A stretch of DNA of 64,000 nt from positions 793,631-857,630 of the forward strand of contig CP070701.1 in NCBI GenBank assembly GCA_020349885.1, in the 5' to 3' direction. The DNA comes from Acidobacteriota bacterium (GTDB lineage: Bacteria > Acidobacteriota > G020349885). Both the position numbers and the translations under genes were made by a program. Position 1 is the first letter of the stretch. Each line of letters opens with the position of its first letter. The notes under the pieces were generated by a model. That model did no database searches. It saw only the letters and a program-made list of their open reading frames with translations, and was not told the origin of the DNA. Of the stretch, positions 1 to 9,509 are shown piece by piece.

Positions 1-135
1 CCGCTTCTACCTCTTCCGCCTCCTCTATCGCCACCGCTTCCTCCACCGCTTCTACCTCTTCCGCCTCCTCTATCGCCACCGCTTCCTCCACCGCTTCTAC
101 CTCTTCCGCCTCCTCTACCGCCACGGCCTCTTCCG
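1..135. repeat. 45-bp tandem repeat, about three units
   Basis: Units start at positions 1, 46 and 91. The first two are identical over 45 bp and the third diverges near its end. The array continues off the left edge. It lies in frame in the minus-strand gene and encodes the acidic 15-residue repeats. Confidence 0.9.
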
Positions 136-352
136 GCTCGGCCTGCTGCGTCTGCTCTTCTTCTACGCTTCCCTCCGTTTCCTGCCCTTCTTCCTGTTGT
201 TCTGAAGCGGCGGGTGAACGCTCCTCGCCCGGCTGAGAGAGTTCTTCCTGGGGCGCTTCAGAGCGAGGAGGATCCGCCAATGCGGTCACGAATGGGGCAA
301 AGGAGAGCACGAATACTACCAGCAGACTGGTCACAATTCTCCCCAAATTCAT
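1..352 (-). CDS. Acidic repeat secreted protein, 5' part only
   Basis: Product not recognised. From the ATG at 352 the protein opens with a signal-peptide-like segment (MNLGRIVTSLLVVFVLSFAP, then an ALA cleavage-type site near residue 27). The mature part is very rich in Glu, Gln and Ala. From about residue 72 it becomes 15-residue acidic repeats of the type VEEAVAIEEAEEVEA, encoded by a 45-bp DNA repeat. The frame is still open at the left edge, so the length and C-terminus are unknown. A good sigma-70 promoter lies just upstream. An exported, extended acidic protein is inferred; no function can be assigned. Confidence 0.7.
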   Translation of the reverse strand, partial: MNLGRIVTSLLVVFVLSFAPFVTALADPPRSEAPQEELSQPGEERSPAASEQQEEGQETEGSVEEEQTQQAEPEEAVAVEEAEEVEAVEEAVAIEEAEEVEAVEEAVAIEEAEEVEA

Positions 353-395
353 GGTGGGTAGCAGCGCGTTCAGCGTGTGCATAAGGTAAAGACGT

Positions 396-423
396 ATAAT
401 ACACGCTTACGGGAAATTGTCAA
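396..423 (-). promoter_or_regulatory. Sigma-70 promoter of the acidic repeat gene
   Basis: On the minus strand a perfect TTGACA (418-423) is separated by 16 bp from TATTAT (396-401). The start codon lies about 44 bp downstream. Confidence 0.7.
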
Positions 424-441
424 GCACCGACGCTCCTCCCC

Positions 442-563
442 AATCCCGATATAGAAGCAAGGAAAGGGTAAGGCAAGCGCCTGCGCCACCCTAATGTTTG
501 GGGATGGAAAATCTTTATCCCATAAGGCCTTGCTTTCTAATCCTCTTTTTCTATATCGGGGTT
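442..563. repeat. Inverted repeat with 15-bp arms
   Basis: The arms at 442-456 and 549-563 match in inverted orientation with one mismatch around the core cccgatatagaa/ttctatatcggg. The 92 bp between them have further AT-rich partial symmetry and no coding potential. It lies between two divergent genes and may be a small palindromic element. Together with the two promoters it accounts for the gene-free stretch 353-693. Confidence 0.5.
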
Positions 564-581
564 AGGGCGCGACGCGGTTAG

Positions 582-611
582 TTGACAAACACACGCGTCG
601 TTTGTTAAGCT
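582..611 (+). promoter_or_regulatory. Probable promoter of the TPR gene
   Basis: TTGACA at 582-587, an 18-bp spacer, then TAAGCT at 606-611. The same TTGACAAAC...TAAGCT arrangement occurs upstream of the porin gene (54474-54502, minus), which supports it as a real promoter type here. Confidence 0.5.
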
Positions 612-693
612 AGTTTTTCACCCGGCGCACCGAGGTTTGCCGTTTGCGACGGGGGTGTTTTTTCCTCCGAAAAGGAAAGTTGCGGAAGAACGC

Positions 694-3015
694 ATGCCAA
701 GCGATCCAACAGCCGACGAACGTCTAAGAAAGGCCATTCTTCGGGGGCAGCAGCTCCTCGAAAATGAGGCTTATCATGACGCTGTCACCTGGTGCCAAAA
801 GGTTCTCGCCGTGTATCCGGACCAGCCGGAGGTTTCGAAACAACTGGAGACGGCGCAGAGTACGCTTAATCAGCGCCTTCTGGATGACATTTTTAGCTTG
901 GCCGAGCGCGCGGCGGGCGAGGGTGACTACGACGCCGCGCTGGAGCAGTTCCAGAAAGTTTTCGACGTGGACCCCGAAAACGCGCGCGCCAAGGAGCGCA
1001 TCGCCCAAATTAAAGCGCTGAAAGAAGGAGCTTCTGAAGGCGGCGCGCTTCCCGCCCAGCCTTCGAAGGAGGCCGGGGAGCAGCCGTTCGGCATCAACGT
1101 CGACGATCCCTTCGCGCTCGGCGACGAAGCCGCTCCTCCGGCGCCGCAGGAGGCGCCGCCCGCTCCGGCTCCCGAGGGGCGGACCGAGGCTCCCGGTGCG
1201 GAAGCCGTGCCGACCATCCCGGGCGCTTCCAAGGAACTCGAAATTGTGGACGACATATCGGACTCGCTCCTTACGAGCGAGCGCATGCACGAGGCGGCGG
1301 AGGAGTTTGGCGCCCGAGTCGTGGACGAGCCGCCGCCGGGAATCGATTTCGTGGTGGATAAGGAAAAGAGTGCGGAGGAGGCGGCGCTGGAGGCTGAGCT
1401 TGAAAGCGCCGCGCGTGGAGAGGCGCCTCCCGCGGAGGAAACGACCGCCGACGGTGCCCCGTCCCCGGCCGAATCGCCCGGCGAGGCCAAAACACCGGAG
1501 CCGGATGGAGGGAAAGCGGCGCCGTCCTTCGATCTTGACGAGATAGAAGCCTCGGCCTCGGCCGAATCGCCCGGCGAGATTGAAATGCCGGAGCCGCAGG
1601 GAGAAGAAGCGGCGCCGTCCTTCGAGCTTGCCGAGCCCAAAGCTCCGCCCGCCGCGGGCGAGGAGGCCCCGCTCGAGCTTGAGGAAACGGGCCCTCCGGG
1701 GAAGGCCCTTTCCCCCGAAGAGCAGAAGCACATTGAGGAATTGTCGAAGAAGGGCGACGCGTATTTTGAGCGCGGTCAATGCCAGCTCGCCATCGACACG
1801 TGGTATCAGATTCTCCTCGTGGATGAGAACCACAGAACCGCGCTCCGGCGAATCGAGAAGGCCAAGCGCGAACTCGAAATGCAGGGCAAGAAGGTCACGC
1901 TGGACCTGCCGGCGCAGGACGTGCTCGAGGCAACCGACGCCTCCATGACGGCGGAGGCGATGGCCGAGGGACCGCAGCAGGCCATCGAGACGCTTCTCGA
2001 GGAAGCGAAGAAACTTCTTGAAGCCGGAAAATACGCGGCCAGCGCGGAAAAATGCGAGCACATCATTCAGATTGAGCCCGGCCACCAGGAAGCGAACCGC
2101 CTCATCCACGATGCCAATTTGAAGATGCAGGGCGAGGAGCGCAAGGAGGCCGCCCGGGCGGAAGCGACCCCGGCCGAGGCTGTTTCCCCCGAACCGTTCA
2201 CGCCGGTGGCCCAGCAGGAGATTAAAATCGCCGCACCGCCATCCAGCCGAGCGCCTCTTCTCCTGATCGTTTTGATGGTCATCCTTTTGCTTATCGGTGG
2301 GGGGCTGGCGGCGTTTTTTATGTGGTTCGCCAAGCCGGCGCCCGTCGAGGATACGCAGCAGGTTGTCGCCCCGAAGCCCAAGCCGCCTCCGCCGCCTCCG
2401 GAGCCGGAACCCGAGCCGGAGCCCGAGCTTGATGGACCGTCGAAGGAAGCGTTTTTGGCTGCGCAGAAGGAGAAGGCTGCACGCCTTTTCAAAGATGCCC
2501 GTGCGTTCTATTCCAAACGCAAGTACGCCGAGGCGGCGGCCGCCATCGCCGAATCGACCTCTCTGAATCCAACCAATCTGGAAGCCATCGACTTCAAGGA
2601 AAAAGTCGACTTGGCCCTAGCCGCCTCCCAGGAGGAAACGGCGCGCTACGAGCGGGCCCTGAAAAGCTTTAAAGAGAGGAACTACGAAGAAGCCCTGCGC
2701 CAATTCTACCGGATGAAGGAGGTTCGTTACTACAGCCGCGAGCTTCAAGAAACGGTGGCGCGCGGATGGTACAGCCTTCAGGTGAAGCCCGAGGAAGTGG
2801 ACGCGTACATCGAGAAGTCTTGGTACAACCGGGGCGTCGTGTCCCTCTGGGACGAGAATTCCGAACTGACCATTGAGGCGTTCCGGGAATACCTCCTGCT
2901 GCGCCCGGACGACAAAGAAGCCCGCAAGCACCTCTCGGTAGCCGAGCGCTACAGCAGGCGCCCGAAAGACGAGAACTACCGCCAGTACGTTTCGTTCTTG
3001 AAGCTCAGGGAATAA
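694..3015 (+). CDS. Membrane-anchored TPR protein with acidic/Pro linkers
   Basis: A 773-residue protein of unknown specific role. TPR-like helices lie at about residues 12-78, 346-400, 433-475 and from 585 to the end. They are separated by long Ala/Glu/Pro-rich linkers that contain a duplicated segment (ESPGEAKTPEPDGGKAAPSF near 260 and a variant near 291). A single hydrophobic membrane segment (about 520-545) is followed by a proline stretch and PEPEPEPE. There is no signal peptide, so the N-terminal two thirds are probably cytoplasmic and the C-terminal TPRs periplasmic. The ATG at 694 is preferred for its GGAAG five bases upstream; an in-frame TTG at 637 would add 19 residues. A scaffold in an envelope complex is inferred only. 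Confidence 0.8.
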   Translation: MPSDPTADERLRKAILRGQQLLENEAYHDAVTWCQKVLAVYPDQPEVSKQLETAQSTLNQRLLDDIFSLAERAAGEGDYDAALEQFQKVFDVDPENARAKERIAQIKALKEGASEGGALPAQPSKEAGEQPFGINVDDPFALGDEAAPPAPQEAPPAPAPEGRTEAPGAEAVPTIPGASKELEIVDDISDSLLTSERMHEAAEEFGARVVDEPPPGIDFVVDKEKSAEEAALEAELESAARGEAPPAEETTADGAPSPAESPGEAKTPEPDGGKAAPSFDLDEIEASASAESPGEIEMPEPQGEEAAPSFELAEPKAPPAAGEEAPLELEETGPPGKALSPEEQKHIEELSKKGDAYFERGQCQLAIDTWYQILLVDENHRTALRRIEKAKRELEMQGKKVTLDLPAQDVLEATDASMTAEAMAEGPQQAIETLLEEAKKLLEAGKYAASAEKCEHIIQIEPGHQEANRLIHDANLKMQGEERKEAARAEATPAEAVSPEPFTPVAQQEIKIAAPPSSRAPLLLIVLMVILLLIGGGLAAFFMWFAKPAPVEDTQQVVAPKPKPPPPPPEPEPEPEPELDGPSKEAFLAAQKEKAARLFKDARAFYSKRKYAEAAAAIAESTSLNPTNLEAIDFKEKVDLALAASQEETARYERALKSFKERNYEEALRQFYRMKEVRYYSRELQETVARGWYSLQVKPEEVDAYIEKSWYNRGVVSLWDENSELTIEAFREYLLLRPDDKEARKHLSVAERYSRRPKDENYRQYVSFLKLRE

Positions 3016-3209
3016 CAATCGGATGCACCCCGACCGGACTCCGGCGACGGCCGGTGCCGCCGTGTCCAGGGAGGTGCCGTGCTCGTAGTCTTTCCAGTTG
3101 CCATGGGCGGTTCGCTCGATGTCCTCGGCTTGTCGGTCCCCACAAGGTCGGGATTTGCCCCTCGGCGGAAAGATGGAGTAATTCCGCAAGATAGCAAAGG
3201 AGATTCCGA

Positions 3210-5081
3210 ATGGGAGAAGCCTCGAACGTTCTGAAAAAACTCAAGGAGCAGGCCCTGCTGTTTGACGGGGCGGTGGGAACGCTCCTCAACGCGCGCGGCG
3301 TTCCGCTCGGGTACTGCAAGGATGAGCTCAACCTGACGAACCCCGATCTCGTGCGCTCCATTCACCGCGACTACCTGCGCGCGGGAGCCGACGTGATTGA
3401 AACGAACACGTGGGGCGCGAACTCCGTGAGATTGAGCGCCTTCGAGCTCGAAGGGGACGTCAGAGAAATCAATCTTCGAGGCGTCGAGCTCGCGTGCAAA
3501 GAGGCGGGCACGAAAGCCTTCGTGGCGGGCTCGGTGGGGCCGCTGGGGACGCTTATCGAGCCGTACGGGCGGCTCAAGCTCGCGGACGTGCAGAAAATCT
3601 ACCGCGAGCAGATCGAGGCCCTGGCCGAGGGCGGCGTCGACTTGCTCTGCATCGAGACGATGTCGAGCGCCGTCGAGACCGAGGTGGCCGTCAAGGTGGC
3701 AAAGTCCGCGGCATCCGTGCCCGTGATGGCGCTCATGACCTTCACTTTCGAGGGCGTCACGAAATTGGGCGACGAGGTCTCCCCTACCCTGCACCGCCTG
3801 GCCAAGGCCGGGGCGGACGTCGTGGGAATTAACTGCACGCTCGGCCCCAAGGAGACCTACGATATCCTGAACAAAGAAGCCGCATCGCTTCCCGATGTGC
3901 CGCTCGCGGTGATGCCTAACGCCGGCTACCCTCAGGTCATCGGCGACCGGATTATCTACCTGACGTCGCCCGACTACTTCAGGGAATATGCCGCGCTTTT
4001 CCTGGAAAGCGGCGTGAGCGTGGTGGGGGGGTGCTGCGGGACGACGCCCGACCACATCGCCGCGATGGCGCCCGTGGTCAAGGCAGCCAAGCCCGCGAAA
4101 TCGGCACCGGCGGCGAAGGCCAAGGCGGAGGAAGGGCGCATCCTTTCGTTCCCGGCGCTCGTGAAAGAGGAAGCGCCGGAGCCCTCGAAATTTCTCGAAA
4201 AGCTCGGCAAGGAATTTGTCCAGACGGTCGAGATCACCCCGCCAAGGGGGCCCGACTGCAGCACGATGGTCGAGGCAGCCCGCATGCTTCGGGCGGTGGG
4301 CATCGACGCCGTGGACATAACGGATAACCCGCTCGCGCGCGTCCGGATGAGCTCCATCATGCTCGCATACCTTCTCAAGCACGAGACCGGCGCGGAGCCC
4401 ATCATCCACTACACGTGCCGCGACAAGAACGTGCTCGCCATCCAGTCGGATCTGATCGGTGCCTCGGCGCTGGGGCTGCGGTGCATCCTCTCCATAACGG
4501 GCGACCCCCTCAAGATCGGTGACTACCCCGACGCCAAGGCCGTCTTCGAAGTGGACTCCACGGGCCTGGTGAAAATCATCGACAGCCTCAACAGGGGCAA
4601 GGACCTGGCGGGGAACGATATCGGCTCCTCAACTTCGTTCAAGGTCGCCGTTGGTGTCAACCCTCTGGCCGAGGACTGGGATTCAGAGCGCGGGAAAATC
4701 CGCGCCAAGATTGAAGGCGGCGCCCACTTCGCCATGACGCAGCCCCTGTACGAGGTGCCCGACGTGGAGAAATTCGTAAAACGCATGGAAGAGTTTCCGG
4801 AGCTTCCCGTGCTCGTCGGCCTACTTCCCATCCGCTCCTACCGCAACGCCAAGTTTCTCGAAGAGGAAGTCCCCTACATAACGATTCCGAAAGCCATCCT
4901 GAAGCGCATGGAGGCCGTCAAGGACAAGAGCAGGGAGGTGCAGGTGGAGGAGAGCGTGACCATCGCCGCGGAGCTCTACCGCAGCATGCGGGAGGCCGGC
5001 GCTCAGGGCATCTACTTCATGCCGCAGCTCGAAAAGTACGACATGGTCGTGGAGATTGTGCGCCGCGCCGAGGCGCTATGA
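3210..5081 (+). CDS. Bifunctional homocysteine S-methyltransferase / methylenetetrahydrofolate reductase
   Basis: A 623-residue fusion of the YitJ type. The N-terminal half (about 1-290) is a homocysteine S-methyltransferase barrel with the zinc-ligand cysteines Cys209 and Cys275-Cys276 (in GGCCGTTPDH). After an Ala/Lys-rich linker, residues about 320-620 form a 5,10-methylenetetrahydrofolate reductase (FAD) domain with the family stretches TVEITPPRG and ITGDP. The enzyme would reduce methylene-THF and methylate homocysteine, linking folate C1 units to methionine. The ATG at 3210 follows AAAGGAG. Its stop overlaps the gcvT start by 4 bp, so C1 units from glycine cleavage are made in the same operon. 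The 194-bp leader (3016-3209) has GC-rich hairpins but no riboswitch I recognise. Confidence 0.93.
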   Translation: MGEASNVLKKLKEQALLFDGAVGTLLNARGVPLGYCKDELNLTNPDLVRSIHRDYLRAGADVIETNTWGANSVRLSAFELEGDVREINLRGVELACKEAGTKAFVAGSVGPLGTLIEPYGRLKLADVQKIYREQIEALAEGGVDLLCIETMSSAVETEVAVKVAKSAASVPVMALMTFTFEGVTKLGDEVSPTLHRLAKAGADVVGINCTLGPKETYDILNKEAASLPDVPLAVMPNAGYPQVIGDRIIYLTSPDYFREYAALFLESGVSVVGGCCGTTPDHIAAMAPVVKAAKPAKSAPAAKAKAEEGRILSFPALVKEEAPEPSKFLEKLGKEFVQTVEITPPRGPDCSTMVEAARMLRAVGIDAVDITDNPLARVRMSSIMLAYLLKHETGAEPIIHYTCRDKNVLAIQSDLIGASALGLRCILSITGDPLKIGDYPDAKAVFEVDSTGLVKIIDSLNRGKDLAGNDIGSSTSFKVAVGVNPLAEDWDSERGKIRAKIEGGAHFAMTQPLYEVPDVEKFVKRMEEFPELPVLVGLLPIRSYRNAKFLEEEVPYITIPKAILKRMEAVKDKSREVQVEESVTIAAELYRSMREAGAQGIYFMPQLEKYDMVVEIVRRAEAL

Positions 5082-6205
5082 CCGTCAAAAAAACCCCGCT
5101 CCATGCCATGCACAAGCGCCTAAAAGCCAAAATGGTCGAGTTCGCGGGCTGGGAGATGCCCCTCGAGTACGAGGGCGTCGTGGCCGAGCACATGGCCGTG
5201 CGCACCGCCGCGGGCGTTTTCGACGTGAGCCACATGGGGGAAATTTTTCTCGAAGGCCCCGGCGCGCTCGCCCAGATCCAGTGCCTTGCCTCAAACGACG
5301 CCTCGCGCCTCGCCCCGGGCCGGGCGCAGTACTCCGCGCTCACGACGGAGCGGGGCACCGTCGTGGACGACGTTCTCGTGCACAAGCTCTCCGACGAAGA
5401 ATATTTCCTCTGCGTGAACGCGGCGACGACGGACAAGGATTTCGCGTGGATTAAAGGGCATGCCTCGAACCATGTCGAGGTTGCGAACCGAAGCGCGGAC
5501 TTCGCGCAAATTGCCGTCCAGGGCCCGCGTGCAGCGGGCGCCCTCCAGGCGCTGACGGAGCACCCGCTCTCCGAGGTCGGAGCCTACCGCTTCGCCCGGG
5601 CCGACGTGGCCGACGCGACGTGCATCCTGGCGCGCACGGGCTACACGGGCGAGGACGGCTTTGAAATCTACGCCGCGCCCGAAAAGGCCGAGTCCGTGTG
5701 GAGTGCCGTGATGGAGGCCGGAAAGGAGCTCGGCGTCAAGGCATGCGGCCTCGCCGCGCGCGATACGCTGCGCCTCGAAGCCGGAATGCCCCTCTACGGA
5801 AGCGACATGGACGAGACGACGACGCTTCTCGAAGCCGGTCTCGAAGGAATCGTGAAATGGAACAAGGGCGATTTCCTGGGGCGCGACGCGCTCGAGGAGC
5901 AGAAAACCGAAGGCGTCCGGCGCAGGCGCGTCGCCTTCGAGATGTTAGAGAAAGGCATCGCGCGCCGCGGCTACGACGTGCTCTGGCGCGGCGAGAAATT
6001 CTCTCACGTCACGAGCGGCACGTACGCGCCGTTCTTAAAGAAAGCCATCGGCATGACGTACCTTCCCGCCGAGGCGGTGCCTTCGGGCGCCGAGTTCGAG
6101 GTTGACATCCGCGGCCGCCGCGCCGGCGCGCGCGTGCTCGAAGGGCCGCCCTACAAGCGCTCGCCTGCGCGAGCAGGAAACACACACGAGGAGCATTCAG
6201 CGTGA
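5078..6205 (+). CDS. gcvT: Glycine cleavage system T protein (aminomethyltransferase)
   Basis: A 375-residue T protein that transfers the methylene group from aminomethyl-lipoyl H protein to tetrahydrofolate, releasing ammonia. The N-terminus ([20 protein letters not shown]), the DVSHMGE motif and [14 protein letters not shown] are typical of GcvT, and the length is normal. It starts inside the stop of the preceding methyltransferase/reductase gene (ATGA) and ends overlapping gcvH (GTGA), which implies translational coupling. Folate C1 units can pass straight to the MTHFR encoded upstream. Confidence 0.97.
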   Translation: MTVKKTPLHAMHKRLKAKMVEFAGWEMPLEYEGVVAEHMAVRTAAGVFDVSHMGEIFLEGPGALAQIQCLASNDASRLAPGRAQYSALTTERGTVVDDVLVHKLSDEEYFLCVNAATTDKDFAWIKGHASNHVEVANRSADFAQIAVQGPRAAGALQALTEHPLSEVGAYRFARADVADATCILARTGYTGEDGFEIYAAPEKAESVWSAVMEAGKELGVKACGLAARDTLRLEAGMPLYGSDMDETTTLLEAGLEGIVKWNKGDFLGRDALEEQKTEGVRRRRVAFEMLEKGIARRGYDVLWRGEKFSHVTSGTYAPFLKKAIGMTYLPAEAVPSGAEFEVDIRGRRAGARVLEGPPYKRSPARAGNTHEEHSA

Positions 6206-6600
6206 CACATCCCGAGAATCTCCGCTATACGAAAGACCACGAGTGGATCCGCGTCGAGGGCCCCGACCGCTCGGTCGGGGTCGTCGGCATCACGGATTTC
6301 GCCCAGGGCGAGTTGGGCGACATCGTCTACGTCGAGCTTCCCAAGCCCGGCGCGAAGCTCGAAGCCGGAAAGCCCTTCGGCTCGGTCGAATCGGTCAAGG
6401 CCGTCTCCGACCTCTGCGCGCCGGTCTCTGGCGAGGTCGTCGAGGTGAACGAGGCGCTTTCGCGTGCCCCGGAAACCGTCAACGCGTCGCCGCACGACGT
6501 GGCGTGGATGATCAAGGTCAAGCTGAGCGATCCCGCGCAGGTGGAATCGCTCATGACGGCGGAAGAATACGAGACGTATATTTCGGAGCAAGGCAATTAA
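6202..6600 (+). CDS. gcvH: Glycine cleavage system H protein
   Basis: A 132-residue lipoyl carrier with the lipoylation motif [12 protein letters not shown]; Lys66 is the expected lipoyl lysine. The H protein shuttles the aminomethyl group from P protein to T protein. The start is a GTG overlapping the gcvT stop by 4 bp. Codons for PDRSV (about residues 21-25) lie in a perfect palindrome, ccccgacc/ggtcgggg (6261-6280). This resembles palindromes found elsewhere in the window and makes the loop slightly longer than in E. coli GcvH. Confidence 0.97.
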   Translation: MTHPENLRYTKDHEWIRVEGPDRSVGVVGITDFAQGELGDIVYVELPKPGAKLEAGKPFGSVESVKAVSDLCAPVSGEVVEVNEALSRAPETVNASPHDVAWMIKVKLSDPAQVESLMTAEEYETYISEQGN

Positions 6601-6609
6601 TTCCACTTG

Positions 6610-7965
6610 ATGCGCTACATCCCCAACACGCCGCAGGACCAGAAGCGCCTACTCGACGCCGTCGGCGCGCCTTCCGTCGAGGCGCTTTTCGAAAGCATCC
6701 CGGAGGAATTGCGCTTACGGGGAAAGATCGGCCTTCCCGACGCGCTCGCGGAAAACCAGGTGCGCAAGGAGATGGAGCGCCTCACGGGTCGTAACCGCCC
6801 GACGACGGATTATGTATCCTTCCTCGGCGCGGGGGCGTACCACCATTACGTACCGGCCGCGCTCAACCACCTCCTCCAACGCGCCGAGTTTCTGACGGCC
6901 TACACGCCCTACCAGCCCGAGCGTAGCCAGGGAACGCTACAGGCCATCTTCGAGTACCAGACCATGATGTCCATGCTCTCGGGTCTCGACATCGCAAACG
7001 CCTCCATGTACGACGGCGCCTCGGCTTCCGCGGAGGCGTGCCTCATGTCGCTGCGCCTCCGGCCCGATAGGCGGCGCATCCTCGCCGCGCAAAGCGTCGA
7101 TCCCGAGTACCGCGAGATCATGCACACCTACACCGGCCACATCGGTGTCGAGATTATCGAAGTGCCCTTTGAGGAGAAGACGGGGCTGCTCTCGAAAAAG
7201 GAGCTGGAAGCGAACCTTGACGAGAGCGTCGCGGCCGTGGTGATTCAGAGCCCCAATTTCTTCGGCGCCATCGAAGACGTGCAAGCCGTGGCCGACGCCG
7301 CGCACGGCGCGGGGGCGCTGCTTGTCGCCGCCGTGGCGGAGCCCCTGTCGCTTGCGCTTCTGAAGCCGCCCGGCGAGCAGGGGGCGGACATCGTGGTGGG
7401 CGAGGCGCAGGCGTTCGGCCTCGGGCTCCAGTTCGGCGGGCCCTACCTGGGCTTCATGACGGCGCGCGACGAATTCAAACGCCAGATGCCGGGCCGCATC
7501 GCGGGGGAGACCGTGGACAAGGACGGCCGGCGCGGCTTCGTGCTCACGCTCGTCACGCGCGAGCCGCACATCCGCCGCGCGCGCGCCACCTCGAACATCT
7601 GCACCGACGAGACGCACTGCGCCCTCGCGGCGTCCATCTATCTGTCGCTCATGGGACGCCGCGGACTGCGCCGCATGGCCGAGCACAACGCGCGCAAGGC
7701 GCACCTCTTCGCCGAGGCGCTCACCGATATTCCCGGCGTGGAGCGCTCGTTCTCCGCCCCGTTCTTCAACGAGTTCACCGTCCGCCTTCCCCAGCCCTCG
7801 CGGGAGGTGCTCACGGATCTCCGGGAGCTAGGCATCGTCGGGGGCTACCCGCTCGTGCGCACCTACCCGGGCCGCGAGCATGAGATCATCGTCTGCGTGA
7901 CGGAAATGAACCGCCGGCGCGACCTCGTCACGGCCGCGGAGGCGTTCCGGGACGTGCTCCGATGA
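6610..7965 (+). CDS. gcvPA: Glycine dehydrogenase (decarboxylating) subunit 1
   Basis: The N-terminal-type subunit (451 residues) of a split glycine decarboxylase P protein. It starts MRYIPNTPQDQKRLL, as usual for GcvPA, and has the family stretch NICTDETHCALAASIYLSLMG (split here as NICTDETHCALAAS plus following residues). The ATG at 6610 is chosen over the adjacent TTG at 6607. With GcvPB it forms the PLP enzyme that decarboxylates glycine and loads the H protein. It lies 9 bp after gcvH and overlaps gcvPB by 4 bp. Confidence 0.96.
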   Translation: MRYIPNTPQDQKRLLDAVGAPSVEALFESIPEELRLRGKIGLPDALAENQVRKEMERLTGRNRPTTDYVSFLGAGAYHHYVPAALNHLLQRAEFLTAYTPYQPERSQGTLQAIFEYQTMMSMLSGLDIANASMYDGASASAEACLMSLRLRPDRRRILAAQSVDPEYREIMHTYTGHIGVEIIEVPFEEKTGLLSKKELEANLDESVAAVVIQSPNFFGAIEDVQAVADAAHGAGALLVAAVAEPLSLALLKPPGEQGADIVVGEAQAFGLGLQFGGPYLGFMTARDEFKRQMPGRIAGETVDKDGRRGFVLTLVTREPHIRRARATSNICTDETHCALAASIYLSLMGRRGLRRMAEHNARKAHLFAEALTDIPGVERSFSAPFFNEFTVRLPQPSREVLTDLRELGIVGGYPLVRTYPGREHEIIVCVTEMNRRRDLVTAAEAFRDVLR

Positions 7966-9428
7966 CCCACTCGGAAAAACTCCTCTTCGAGCTCTCCCGC
8001 GAGGGACGCGAGGGCGTCTCCTTCGCCGACGAGACGTTCAAGGAAGAAGAAAAGGCGCCGCTCGGACTCGACGGGGCGCTCCTCAGGGACGACATCGAGA
8101 ATTTCCCCGAGCTTTCCGAGGTGGACGTCGTCCGCCACTACACGCGCCTCTCGAAGTGGAACACGAGCATCGACGAGGGAATGTACCCGCTCGGCTCGTG
8201 CACGATGAAGTACAACCCGAAGCTCCACGAGGACGCGGCGCGCCTTCCCGGGTTCGTGAACCTCCACCCGTGCCAGCATGACTCGGACATCCAGGGGGCG
8301 CTCGGCCTCGTGTGGAAGCTGGAGCGCTACCTTTGCGCCGTCACGGGTATGGACGCGGCGGCTCTTCAGCTCGCGGCGGGCTCCCACGGCGAATTCACGG
8401 GCCTTCTCATAGCACGCGCCCACTTCGACCACCGGGGCGAGCAGCGCACCGAGGTGCTCATACCGGACTCGGCCCACGGGACGAACCCGGCCAGCGCGAC
8501 CCTGGCGGGCTACGAGTCCGTGGAAATTCCCTCCGACGAAACGGGACGCATCGACCTGGCGGAATTCAAGAAAAAACTCACCCCGTCCGTCGCCGCCCTC
8601 ATGATGACCAACCCCAACACGCTCGGGATCTTCGAGAGCGACGTCGTCGAGATCGCCGAGCTTCTTCATCAGAACGGCTCGCTCCTCTACTGCGACGGCG
8701 CGAACATGAACGCCTTCCTCGGCCGCCACCGCCCCGGCGACGCCGGCGTGGACATCATCCACCTCAACCTGCACAAGACGTTCTCGACGCCGCACGGGGG
8801 CGGGGGCCCCGGCGGGGGGTGCGTCGCCGTGAAACGATTCCTCGAGCCCTGCCTTCCCGTTCCGCGCATCCGGCGGAACGAGGAGGGGTACTACCGTTTC
8901 GACAGGGACCGCCCGCGGAGCATCGGCCGGATGCGCAGCTTCTGCGGAAACTTCGGCGTCCTCGTGCGCGCGTACGCCTACCTCCGCACGCTGGGGCACG
9001 AGGGACTGCGCGAGGTGAGCGGAAACGCCGTCCTCAACGCGAACTATCTTCGCGCGAAGCTCAAGGACGACTACGAGCTTCCGTACGAGACCCCCTCGCT
9101 CCACGAAGTCGTCTTCTCCGACGCCCGCCAGCGCGAGCACGACGTTTCGGCGCTCGACGTCGCCAAGCGCCTCCTCGACCTCGGGTTCCACCCGCCCACG
9201 GTGTTCTTTCCGCTCATCGTGAAGGGCGCGCTCATGATCGAGCCGACGGAGACCGAGGGCACCGAGGAGCTAGACCGCTTCGTTGCGGCCATGAAGCAGA
9301 TCGCCCGCGAGGCCGAGGAGAATCCCGAGATTCTGCGCGAGGCGCCCGTGCGCATGCCCGTCCGCCGCCTCGACGAGGTGCGCGCCGCGCGCAAGCTGCG
9401 CCTGAGGTGGACGCCGGAGGAAGCGTAA
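7962..9428 (+). CDS. gcvPB: Glycine dehydrogenase (decarboxylating) subunit 2
   Basis: The PLP-binding subunit of the split P protein, 488 residues. The cofactor lysine is Lys272 in NLHKTFSTPHGGGGPGGG. PLGSCTMKYNPK and SAHGTNPASA are further family signatures. It is the last gene of the folate/glycine-cleavage operon (3210-9428). The gcvL lipoamide dehydrogenase is not in the window. Confidence 0.97.
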   Translation: MTHSEKLLFELSREGREGVSFADETFKEEEKAPLGLDGALLRDDIENFPELSEVDVVRHYTRLSKWNTSIDEGMYPLGSCTMKYNPKLHEDAARLPGFVNLHPCQHDSDIQGALGLVWKLERYLCAVTGMDAAALQLAAGSHGEFTGLLIARAHFDHRGEQRTEVLIPDSAHGTNPASATLAGYESVEIPSDETGRIDLAEFKKKLTPSVAALMMTNPNTLGIFESDVVEIAELLHQNGSLLYCDGANMNAFLGRHRPGDAGVDIIHLNLHKTFSTPHGGGGPGGGCVAVKRFLEPCLPVPRIRRNEEGYYRFDRDRPRSIGRMRSFCGNFGVLVRAYAYLRTLGHEGLREVSGNAVLNANYLRAKLKDDYELPYETPSLHEVVFSDARQREHDVSALDVAKRLLDLGFHPPTVFFPLIVKGALMIEPTETEGTEELDRFVAAMKQIAREAEENPEILREAPVRMPVRRLDEVRAARKLRLRWTPEEA

Positions 9429-9509
9429 GCCCGCCGTTTGCCCTTCCCCCGAACCTTTTGCTAAGATGAAGCGTTTCCTACTAGCAAAAACAGGAGAAAC
9501 ACGAACCCT

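Noticed and set aside
1-135. Regular 45-bp repeats as a possible CRISPR array
   Set aside because: The units abut with no spacers and encode an in-frame acidic repeat.
3016-3209. Possible SAM, cobalamin or folate riboswitch before the methyltransferase/MTHFR gene
   Set aside because: GC-rich hairpins are present but none of the conserved cores I know could be matched.
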